NCBI GenBank assembly: GCA_964524145.1
Contig: CAZGCA010000050.1
Coordinates: 1-45,802 of the forward strand
Direction of reading: 5' to 3'
From: CAZGCA01 sp964524145
GTDB taxonomy: Bacteria; Hydrogenedentota; CAZGCA01
DNA length: 45,802 nucleotides
The translations under genes were made by a program, and so were the position numbers. The stretch's first letter is position 1; each line of letters opens with the position of its first letter. Of this stretch, positions 32,513-40,076 are shown in pieces. The notes under the pieces are model-generated. The model saw only the letters and a program-made list of their open reading frames with translations. It did not search any database and was not told the origin of the DNA.

Positions 32513-32904
32513 TGAAGATCTTCGTCAAACTGGTCTTGCTTTTAATCCTGCTGAATTTGGCGGCGAGAACCTATTTCGTGCTCAGCAGCGGGTCGCTTTT
32601 GGACAAAGTGCGCGCAATTAAGACCTCGGCGGACGTCAGGCAAATAGCTGCCGCGGTCGAGATGTACGAGGTGATGGAGGGCAGATATCCCCCTGACTGC
32701 CGCGTAGACCAGCCCGGATTCGCAACGTTTATGAGGGAGTATCTGCGGTCCCGGTGGAGCGCCGATGTCACGGTCGACGCGTGGAACACTCCCTACGGGT
32801 TCCAACTCAACCGCCCGAACAACATTTATTACGTCTACAGTTGCGGGCCCGACACACAGATTAATACGCGCGACGATATCTTCGTCGAACAACCCATCAA
32901 CTAG
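32512..32904 (+). CDS. GspG-like protein lacking a standard prepilin peptide
   Basis: A 130-aa protein with one N-terminal hydrophobic helix (KIFVKLVLLLILLNLAA). The rest matches the C-terminal part of type II secretion major pseudopilins: ADVRQIAAAVEMYEVMEGRYP, then DAWNTPYGFQ and YVYSCGPDTQIN with the Asp-rich calcium-loop-like end TRDDI. The G/FTLIE cleavage motif is absent, so it is probably a membrane-anchored relative that is not processed. ATG 32512 overlaps the TGA of the HAMP gene by one base. The pair may act together. Confidence 0.78.
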   Translation: MKIFVKLVLLLILLNLAARTYFVLSSGSLLDKVRAIKTSADVRQIAAAVEMYEVMEGRYPPDCRVDQPGFATFMREYLRSRWSADVTVDAWNTPYGFQLNRPNNIYYVYSCGPDTQINTRDDIFVEQPIN

Positions 32905-32930
32905 CCCGATTTGCAGCCTGGCAGCCTGCG

Positions 32931-33719
32931 TCACAAATTGGATTCGACGTAGGCAACCGCGTTGCGAAACACCTGCAGGCCCATGCCTTCTTCGGGCAAC
33001 TCTTCCCGTGTCCAGCGCGGGTGGTTGGTGCGGTACAGATAGGCTTCGGGATGCGGCATCATGCCGAATACTCTCCCGGTCGGATCGCATATGCCGGCGA
33101 TATTGGCGACTGATCCGTTCGGATTGTACGGGTACCCTGCGAGGTTCCCTTTCTCGTCGACATACCGGTAGGTCAGACAACCCTCCTTCTCGAGACGGTT
33201 CAGCAGTTCGTCATCCGCGGGCGCAAACTTGCCCTCCCCGTGGCGAATAGGAAGGTAGAGCGATTCGACCCCTCGGGTGAAGACACAACGCGTGTTCGGT
33301 TCCGCCTTCAGATAGACCCACCTGTCCTCGAACTTTCCCGAATCGTTGAACGTCAGGGTCACCTGCTGTTTGAAATCGCCGTCGAGCCCCGGGAGAATGC
33401 CCATCTTCACAAGTATCTGGAATCCGTTGCAGATGCCTATGATGAGCTTGCCGTCCGCCACGAACGATTTGATCTCGTCTCCAAGCCCGTATCTCATGCG
33501 GTTCGCCATCACCTTGCCGGAAGCGATGTCGTCGCCGAACGAGAACCCCCCCGGGAACGCGAGCACGTTGTACCGGGTAAGCACGTTCTTGTCGCCGAGA
33601 ACGTCGTTGAGGTGGACCCTGTGCGCTTCGGCGCCCGCAAGCTCGAACGCATGCTGCGTTTCGTAATCGCAGTTGATCCCGAATCCCGTCAACACAAGTG
33701 TCTTCGTCTTTGCCATCAT
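32931..33719 (-). CDS. purQ: FGAM synthase, glutaminase subunit
   Basis: A 262-aa class I glutamine amidotransferase that feeds ammonia to PurL in the fourth step of purine synthesis. The nucleophile lies in IIGICNGFQIL; His and Glu of the triad are in MMPHPEAYL. GGAG precedes two adjacent ATGs (33719 and 33716); the second has better spacing. It is the last gene of the GH4-pur operon, 26 bases after purSL, and is convergent with the GspG-like gene. Confidence 0.95.
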   Translation of the reverse strand: MMAKTKTLVLTGFGINCDYETQHAFELAGAEAHRVHLNDVLGDKNVLTRYNVLAFPGGFSFGDDIASGKVMANRMRYGLGDEIKSFVADGKLIIGICNGFQILVKMGILPGLDGDFKQQVTLTFNDSGKFEDRWVYLKAEPNTRCVFTRGVESLYLPIRHGEGKFAPADDELLNRLEKEGCLTYRYVDEKGNLAGYPYNPNGSVANIAGICDPTGRVFGMMPHPEAYLYRTNHPRWTREELPEEGMGLQVFRNAVAYVESNL

Positions 33720-33745
33720 CTCACTCCACCGGGTCTAAGTGAAAC

Positions 33746-36706
33746 TTACCATCGTAACGGCGACTGCCACGCCTCCTTGAGTTCTGCGATCTCCGACGCA
33801 ATGATCTCCGTGCCGCCGAGACCGATAACATCGAACCGCGTCCCTCCCGTCACTTCGCCAACTGCCGCGCAACCGGTATCACCCATGATCTGCTCGAACC
33901 GCTCCCGGTTTTCGGGCCGAACCGTGACCACGAACCGGCTCTGCGATTCCGAGAAGAGCAGGTAGTCGTCGCGGTCAACATCACCGGGCACCTCGCGCAG
34001 GTCTATCTTCATGCCGAGCCCGCCGGCGAACGCCGACTCGGCCAACGCGACACCGAGCCCGCCGTCCGACGCATCGTGGCACGACGCGATCAGCCCTTCC
34101 TCCATAGCATTGCTCAGCGCTTCGTACCGTTTCCGGGCACGTTCCGCGTCTACCGTCGGCACGCTGTTCCCGACGAAGCCTTTCATGGCGAAGTATTCGC
34201 TCCCGCCGAGCTCCGCTCTGGTCTCACCGAGCACGTAGACGATATCGCCCGCGTTCTTGACGTCCATCGAGACACCTTTTGTGGCGTCCTCGATAACTCC
34301 CAGCGCCGAGAACAGCACCGTCGGCGGTATCGATATCTTGTGGTCGCCGATCTTGTAGTCGTTCTTCATGCTGTCCTTGCCGGAGATGCACGGCAGGTCG
34401 TAGGCGGTGCAGTAGTCGTAGAGAGCCCGGCACGATCGCACCAGCTGCGCAAGCTTGTACCTGCCGTCGGGCGTCTTCTCGGACTGGACCGGGTCGGGCC
34501 AGCAGAAGTTGTCGAGCCCGGCGATCATGCCCATCCGGCCGCCGACACAGATCACGTTGCGCACGGCTTCGTCTATCGCGCACGCCATCATATGGTACGT
34601 GTCGATATCGCTGTACTTCGGACAGATACCGCAGGCGACGACCAGACCTCGGGTCGACCCGAGCACGGGCGTTTGTATCGCGGCATCGCCCGGCCCGTCG
34701 TTCTCGACGCCCTGGAACGGTTTCAGCACGCTGGTTCCCTGCACCTCGTGGTCGTACTGCCGCACAAAGTACTCCTTGCTGCACACGTTCAGGTTGCCGA
34801 GCACCGACTTCAGCGCCGCGCCGAGATCGTCCGGCTGCCCAAACTCGGGTTCGGCGAACTCAGGCTGTTTCCACCGGGCCTCCAGGTCCATCGTCGGCAG
34901 ACCTTCGTGCAGAAACTCCATCTCCAGGCAGGCCACGGTCTTGCCGTCGTAGAGCACATGGAACGTGCCGCTGTCGGTGTAACGGCCGAGAACGGTCGCC
35001 TCGACGCTCCTGCGCTGCGCGAGTTCCATGAACTCGTCGAGCTTCTCGGGCGGCACGGCTATCGTCATGCGCTCCTGCGCCTCGGAAAGAAGTATCTCCC
35101 AGGGCGCGAGACCCGCGTACTTGAGCGGCGCCTTCTCGAGATGAAGCTCGCAGCCGCCGGAGAACTGCGCCATCTCGCCGACCGACGAGGACAGCCCGCC
35201 CGCACCGTTGTCCGTTATGCACGTGTACAGACCGCGGTCACGGGCTTCGAGCAGCAGGTCCACCATCTTCTTCTGCGTTATCGGGTCGCCGATCTGTACC
35301 GCCGTCGCAGGGGAGCCGCCGTGCAGCTCTTCAGACGAGAAGGTCGCGCCGTGGATCCCGTCCTTGCCGATCCGGCCGCCGACCATGACGATCTGGTCGC
35401 CGGGCGAGGCCGTCTTCATATGCGATGGTTTGCCGTTGACCTCCGCCGGCATGATGCCGCCCGTTCCGCAGAATACCAGCGGCTTGCCGAGGTACCGTTC
35501 GTCGAAGAGTATCGCGCCGTTGACGTCGGGTATACCGCTCTGGTTCGCCCCGTCCTTCACACCCCGGTGCACGCCGCGGATCACGCGCCGGGGATGCAGC
35601 AGCCGCGGCGGCAACGGTTTCGAGTAGTCCGGCGGCGCAAAACAGAACGTGTCCACGTTGAAGATGAGCTTCGAGCCCATCCCGGTGCCCAGCGGGTCCC
35701 TGTTCACGCCGACAATGCCCGTTACCGCACCGCCGTACGGGTCGAGCGCGCTGGGACTGTTGTGCGTCTCGACCTTCATCACGACGCTCCAGCTGTTGTC
35801 GAACTGTATGACGCCGGCGTTGTCGTGGAAGACGGAGAGCAGCCAGCCGACACGTTTGCCTATCTCTTCCGTGCTCCCCCTGATATAGGTCTTGAATATG
35901 CTGTCAATCACCTCCGGAGCGCCCGAATCCTCGCTGTACGAAATGCGGGCGTTGAATATCTTGTGTTTGCAGTGTTCGGACCAGGTCTGCGCGAGCGCCT
36001 CAAGTTCGACGTCCGTGGCCGTCAACGGCAGCCCCATCTTCTCGCGTTCGCGACGCATATCCTCCCGCCGGTAGTAGTCGCGAATGGCGTGCAGCTCGGC
36101 CAGCTCGAGCGCGAGGGTCCGCTCCCGGCTCAGCGCCGCCAGCCCGGCATCATCGAGCTCGAGGTCCACGGGTTCCATGCCCGGCGGCGGACCGAGCTCG
36201 ACTATCGGAAGCCCGAGAAGCGGTGATTCGTCTGTATCGCTCCGTTCGCGTATCGCCCACCGCTCGATAAGTTCGTTTGCTAGAAGACCGCTCGCGATCT
36301 TCTCAACCTGGTCTTTGCCGAGGTCGCCTTTGAGAGCGTACTGCCGCGACGTGAAGACGGTCTCGCCGGGGTCGAGCGGGCGACGGAGCGTGTCCGAGAT
36401 GCCCTCAGCAGCCGATTTGCCGACGTTGTCCGTCACGCCCGGCAGGAACCCCACCTCGACAAGCCACGAGTAGTCTTCGGCTATACCGCAGCCGACCAGC
36501 GAGTCTTGTGTGATCGGATCGGTGAAAAGCTCGCGCCGCAGCAGCTCGGATTCGTCGTCCGTCAGATCCATGTCGATGGTGTACACCTCGACCGTATGCA
36601 CCGATTCGACAGGGATACCCAGATCCTCGATCACCCGCCGCCGGACGTCCTCGCCACCCGAGTCCGGGACACCGCGTTTCGTCGTCACCTCTATTCTTCG
36701 TGCCAT
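33746..36706 (-). CDS. purL: FGAM synthase, fused PurS-PurL
   Basis: A 986-aa protein that converts FGAR, ATP and ammonia to FGAM. Small-type PurL has about 740 residues; here about 200 extra N-terminal residues resemble PurS (MARRIEVTTKRGVPDSGGED..., VHTVEVYTIDMDL), so the subunit is a PurSL fusion. The PurL part has AQTWSEHCKHK, VVMKVETHNSPSALDP, CITDNGAGGLSSSVGEMA and CHDASDGGLGVALAE. With the separate PurQ it forms a complete enzyme without a purS gene. It starts 4 bases after the purM stop. Confidence 0.95.
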   Translation of the reverse strand: MARRIEVTTKRGVPDSGGEDVRRRVIEDLGIPVESVHTVEVYTIDMDLTDDESELLRRELFTDPITQDSLVGCGIAEDYSWLVEVGFLPGVTDNVGKSAAEGISDTLRRPLDPGETVFTSRQYALKGDLGKDQVEKIASGLLANELIERWAIRERSDTDESPLLGLPIVELGPPPGMEPVDLELDDAGLAALSRERTLALELAELHAIRDYYRREDMRREREKMGLPLTATDVELEALAQTWSEHCKHKIFNARISYSEDSGAPEVIDSIFKTYIRGSTEEIGKRVGWLLSVFHDNAGVIQFDNSWSVVMKVETHNSPSALDPYGGAVTGIVGVNRDPLGTGMGSKLIFNVDTFCFAPPDYSKPLPPRLLHPRRVIRGVHRGVKDGANQSGIPDVNGAILFDERYLGKPLVFCGTGGIMPAEVNGKPSHMKTASPGDQIVMVGGRIGKDGIHGATFSSEELHGGSPATAVQIGDPITQKKMVDLLLEARDRGLYTCITDNGAGGLSSSVGEMAQFSGGCELHLEKAPLKYAGLAPWEILLSEAQERMTIAVPPEKLDEFMELAQRRSVEATVLGRYTDSGTFHVLYDGKTVACLEMEFLHEGLPTMDLEARWKQPEFAEPEFGQPDDLGAALKSVLGNLNVCSKEYFVRQYDHEVQGTSVLKPFQGVENDGPGDAAIQTPVLGSTRGLVVACGICPKYSDIDTYHMMACAIDEAVRNVICVGGRMGMIAGLDNFCWPDPVQSEKTPDGRYKLAQLVRSCRALYDYCTAYDLPCISGKDSMKNDYKIGDHKISIPPTVLFSALGVIEDATKGVSMDVKNAGDIVYVLGETRAELGGSEYFAMKGFVGNSVPTVDAERARKRYEALSNAMEEGLIASCHDASDGGLGVALAESAFAGGLGMKIDLREVPGDVDRDDYLLFSESQSRFVVTVRPENRERFEQIMGDTGCAAVGEVTGGTRFDVIGLGGTEIIASEIAELKEAWQSPLRW

Positions 36707-36710
36707 CGTG

Positions 36711-37757
36711 TTAGACGTACCGTACGCCCTCCCATTCGTCTGTCACCGCGCCTATGACCCGCGCATCCACGTCGCAGCTCTTCAACCCGGCGCACACCCT
36801 GTCGGACTCTTCCGCCGGCACAACCAGGATGTAGCCGACACCCATGTTGAATGTGCGGTACATCTCCGACTCGTCAACGTTGCCCTTCTGTTGCAGGAAC
36901 TCGAATATCGGCGGCACGCGCCACCGGCCTCGTTCTATCCGCGCGCCGAGCCCTTTCGGAAGCGAGCGGGGAAGGTTGTCGGTGATACCGCCGCCGGTAA
37001 TGTGCGCCATGCCGCGTACGGAGCGCTCGCCCAGCAGCGGTTGGACCGGTTGCGCGTAACATCTGTGCGGCTCGAGCAGCTCGTCCGCGGCAGATCTGCC
37101 GCATCCATCAATCACGTCATCCGGCTGCATCCTGCATACGTCGAACACTATCCGCCGCGCCAGCGAGTAACCGTTGGTGTGCAGCCCGCTCGACGCCAGC
37201 CCGACAATCGCGTCGCCTTTCTCGACGGTCGACCCGTCGACTATCTTGTCTCGACTCACGACACCGACTATGCACCCGGCGAGATCGTATTCGCCTTCGT
37301 TGTAGAACCCCGGCAGCTCCGCTATCTCGCCGCCTATCAGCGCGCAGCCCGCGCGTTTGCACCCCTCGACCAGACCCGAGACAACGCTTTCGGCAACACC
37401 GGGATCGAGGTTGCTTGTTGCGAAGTAGTCCAGGAAGAAGAGCGGTCTCGCGGCCTGCACAAGTATGTCGTTCACACAGTGAGCAACAAGATCGATCCCG
37501 ACGGTATCGTGCCGGCCCGTCATGAACGCTACTTTGAGCTTCGTGCCCACGCCGTCGACGCTCGATACAAGAACCGGCTCCGAGTCCGCCGGTTCGTCGA
37601 GCCTGTACATCGCTCCGAACGTGCCTATGTCCCGCAGAACGTTGCTGTTGAACGTGCTCCGCACCAACTCGCCGATATGCCGGGTCGCCTCGGCGGCCGC
37701 GTCTATATCGACCCCGGCGGCCTTGTAGGTAAGCTTCTCGCGATCGGTCTCACCCAT
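36711..37757 (-). CDS. purM: Phosphoribosylaminoimidazole (AIR) synthase
   Basis: A 348-aa ATP-dependent cyclase that closes the imidazole ring (FGAM to AIR). It begins TYKAAGVDIDAAAEATRHI and shows SSVDGVGTKLKVA, GAMYRL, ALIGGEIAELPGFY and THITGGGITDNLPR-type signatures (here AHITGGGITDNLPR). I chose ATG 37757, which shares one base with the purC TGA and has TTGGAG upstream. It is third in the operon. Confidence 0.95.
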   Translation of the reverse strand: MGETDREKLTYKAAGVDIDAAAEATRHIGELVRSTFNSNVLRDIGTFGAMYRLDEPADSEPVLVSSVDGVGTKLKVAFMTGRHDTVGIDLVAHCVNDILVQAARPLFFLDYFATSNLDPGVAESVVSGLVEGCKRAGCALIGGEIAELPGFYNEGEYDLAGCIVGVVSRDKIVDGSTVEKGDAIVGLASSGLHTNGYSLARRIVFDVCRMQPDDVIDGCGRSAADELLEPHRCYAQPVQPLLGERSVRGMAHITGGGITDNLPRSLPKGLGARIERGRWRVPPIFEFLQQKGNVDESEMYRTFNMGVGYILVVPAEESDRVCAGLKSCDVDARVIGAVTDEWEGVRYV

Positions 37758-38650
37758 CACTCCAACTCGTCCTTCCCGGTGATGATGCAATACGCTTCGA
37801 GGTACTTTTCGCGCGTCTTCGCGACCACCTCATCGGGCAGCTCCGGCGGGGCCGATGCCTTGTCCCAGCCGGTGCTCTCCATATAGTCGCGCACGTACTG
37901 CTTGTCGAAACTGTCCTGGGACCGGCCGGGCTCGTACTCGAGGCGCGGCCAGAACCGCGACGAGTCCGGCGTGAGCACCTCGTCAATAAGAAGCATGTCG
38001 CCGCCGCACATGCCGAACTCGAACTTCGTGTCGGCAATAATCACCCCTCGCTCTTCTGCGTACCCCGCCGCGAACCCGTACACGTTGAGCGTTATCCTTT
38101 TGATCTCGGCAAGCACCTCCGGGGCAACGATACCTGCCGCTTCCTGCTCGCTGATGTTGATGTCGTGACCCGAAGTCGCTTTCGTGGCCGGTGTGAAGAT
38201 CGGTTCGGGCAGCTTGCTGGATTCTTCGAGCCCCGCCGGCAGATCGATACCGCACACACTACCCGATTCGCTGTATTCGCGCCAGCCCGAACCCGCGAGA
38301 TACCCGCGCGCGACACACTCGACCGGAAACGGCGTCGCCTTCTTCACAAGCATGCTCCGACCGCGAAACTCGTCCTCGTTCCCGCCGAAATCTACCGGGA
38401 ACGAGTCGATATCCGCCGAGACGAGATGGTTGCTTACAATCTCTTTCGTAAGCCCGAACCAGTGGAGCGACATCGCTGTCAGCACCTTGCCCTTGTCCGG
38501 TATTCCCGTCGGCAGAACGACGTCGAACGTTGATATCCTGTCGGTGGCCACGATCATCAGCGTGTCGCCCAGGTCGTATATGTCGCGCACCTTGCCGCAC
38601 TGCGGCGGGGCCATCCCCGGCATCGTTGTCTTTACCACTGCTTTATCCAT
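37757..38650 (-). CDS. purC: SAICAR synthase
   Basis: A 297-aa ligase joining CAIR and aspartate. Family motifs: GKVRDIYDL near the N-terminus, TDRISTFDVVLPTGIP, VECVARGYLAGSGW, and DEVLTPDSSRFWP. Its size is close to that of the yeast-type enzyme rather than the shorter (about 240 aa) E. coli type. It starts only 3 bases after the stop of the GH4 gene; its own ribosome site is weak, so its translation may depend on that gene. Confidence 0.95.
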   Translation of the reverse strand: MDKAVVKTTMPGMAPPQCGKVRDIYDLGDTLMIVATDRISTFDVVLPTGIPDKGKVLTAMSLHWFGLTKEIVSNHLVSADIDSFPVDFGGNEDEFRGRSMLVKKATPFPVECVARGYLAGSGWREYSESGSVCGIDLPAGLEESSKLPEPIFTPATKATSGHDINISEQEAAGIVAPEVLAEIKRITLNVYGFAAGYAEERGVIIADTKFEFGMCGGDMLLIDEVLTPDSSRFWPRLEYEPGRSQDSFDKQYVRDYMESTGWDKASAPPELPDEVVAKTREKYLEAYCIITGKDELE

Positions 38651-38653
38651 CGT

Positions 38654-39928
38654 TCACCACCCCACCAAGAACTCCTTGTTTATCTCCAACAGCTCGTCAA
38701 GTATCTCGCGGCACCGCTCTATACCCGGCATGAGCGGATGCGTCACCATCGCCATCAACGCCGCGTCCCTGTCTCTTTCGACCGCGGCATTTACGGTCAG
38801 CTCTTCGTATGCCTTCACCACCTGCATGAGCCCGCGTATCTCCGGTTCTACGTCGCCGCATTCTCCCGGCTGCGCGCCGTCCCTGTCGATCCGGCACGGG
38901 ACTTCGACCGAGCACTCCGCCGGCAGGCACGGGATCGAGATGCCGTTACGCGCGATAACGATCTGTTCGTCGCCTTTGTTCTGCTGGATGGACGCCATGA
39001 CATCGACTGCCGCCGTCGAGTAGAACGCGCCGCCCCGCTTCATCAACTCGGCGGGTTTCTCAGTCAGATCGGGGTCGGCGTACTTCGCGATCAGCTCCCG
39101 CTCGATCTCGACGACCTCTTCGCCGCGCGTCTTGTCCTTCGCGTTCTGTTCCGCAAACACCTCCTGGGTCGCATAGTAATATCGTAGATACCCGTTCGGC
39201 ATCAGGCCCGTCGTCTCGACGAACCGCGCCAGCGCTTCCCTCGCTGCGCCTTCCTCCTCGGTTTCAAGATGGTCGAGGTATCCTTGCCTCGCAGCTTCCG
39301 TGATGTCGGTCCCGTCGACGCTGACCCCGCGTATCCACGACAGATGGTTGAGCCCCACGTAGTCCAGCCCGACCTGCTGGCGCGATACCCCTGCCGCTTT
39401 GGCGATCTCCATGATCATGTTGATCGGCGCGTTGCACAGCCCGATAACCTTGACGTTGCCGTACCGCAGCAACGCTTCCGTTATAATGCCGCTCGGGTTG
39501 GTGAAGTTGATGACGAACGCATCCGGCGCACACCGTTCTATCGCGCGAGCCATTGCAAGAACGATCGGCACCGTTCGTAATGCACAGGCAAACCCGCCAA
39601 CGCCCGTCGTCTCCTGCCCGATGATCCCGTTGCGGAACCCCAGCTTCTCGTCGCGTATCCTCGCCTGGCTTCCGCCGACCCGGATCTGCGTGACGATGTA
39701 GGAGGCGTCGGCAACCGACTCCTCAATGTCGGTCGAACGCTTCACCGAGACGCCAGCACCCGAACGCTCAGCCATACGTTCTGCAAGAGACCCAACCGTC
39801 GCAAGCCGCTCGCCGTCGATATCCGTGAGCCATAACTCGGAAACAGGCAACTCGTCGTGCCGATCGAGAAAGCCCTCGACCAGTTCCGGTGTGTAAGAAC
39901 TGCCTGCGCCGATAACCGTAACTTTCAT
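38654..39928 (-). CDS. GH4 NAD-dependent glycosidase (6-phospho-beta-glucosidase-like)
   Basis: A 424-aa cytoplasmic enzyme. The NAD-binding start is KVTVIGAGSSYTPELVEGF. RVGGSQARIRDEK and IIGQETTGVGGFACALRT resemble 6-phospho-beta-glucosidases of the BglT/LicH/CelF group. Metal ligands are in LCNAP and LNHLSW. GH4 enzymes cut by an oxidation-elimination route with NAD and Mn. GAGG precedes ATG 39928. It is the first gene of an operon with purC-purM-purSL-purQ and lies behind a strong promoter, an unusual mix of sugar and purine genes. A phosphorylated substrate is not certain, as no PTS gene is nearby. Confidence 0.9.
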   Translation of the reverse strand: MKVTVIGAGSSYTPELVEGFLDRHDELPVSELWLTDIDGERLATVGSLAERMAERSGAGVSVKRSTDIEESVADASYIVTQIRVGGSQARIRDEKLGFRNGIIGQETTGVGGFACALRTVPIVLAMARAIERCAPDAFVINFTNPSGIITEALLRYGNVKVIGLCNAPINMIMEIAKAAGVSRQQVGLDYVGLNHLSWIRGVSVDGTDITEAARQGYLDHLETEEEGAAREALARFVETTGLMPNGYLRYYYATQEVFAEQNAKDKTRGEEVVEIERELIAKYADPDLTEKPAELMKRGGAFYSTAAVDVMASIQQNKGDEQIVIARNGISIPCLPAECSVEVPCRIDRDGAQPGECGDVEPEIRGLMQVVKAYEELTVNAAVERDRDAALMAMVTHPLMPGIERCREILDELLEINKEFLVGW

Positions 39929-39975
39929 GGGAGCGCCTCTTCAAGTAAACGAGTCAGAACATGCATTTCGGGAAC

Positions 39976-39990
39976 GCCGACTAGATCGGC
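39976..39990. promoter_or_regulatory. Palindrome in the leader of the GH4-pur operon
   Basis: GCCGA-CTAGA-TCGGC is a perfect 5-base-pair inverted repeat between the promoter and the GH4 start. It may be an operator or an RNA stem. I could not recognise a purine riboswitch here. Confidence 0.35.
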
Positions 39991-40010
39991 CCACACTATG
40001 GAACACACGA

Positions 40011-40039
40011 ATCTTAGCAGAGCCCGTCACTCTTGTCAA
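40011..40039 (-). promoter_or_regulatory. Strong promoter of the GH4-pur operon
   Basis: On the minus strand TTGACA (40039-40034), a 17-base spacer and TAAGAT (40016-40011). It is about 83 bases before the GH4 ATG and after the end of the GH78-like gene. Confidence 0.75.
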
Positions 40040-40076
40040 CGCAGCAAATTGACGGCAAAATGCCGTGCCTTGCGGG

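Noticed and set aside
34076..36226. A 716-codon plus-strand open frame opposite purSL
   Set aside because: It is the antisense shadow of a clear PurL coding sequence, a common effect of GC-rich codons; it has no ribosome site and its protein has no recognisable domain.
39929..40076. A purine riboswitch in the leader of the GH4-pur operon
   Set aside because: I could not find the conserved junction and loop bases of a purine or related aptamer; only a short palindrome is present.
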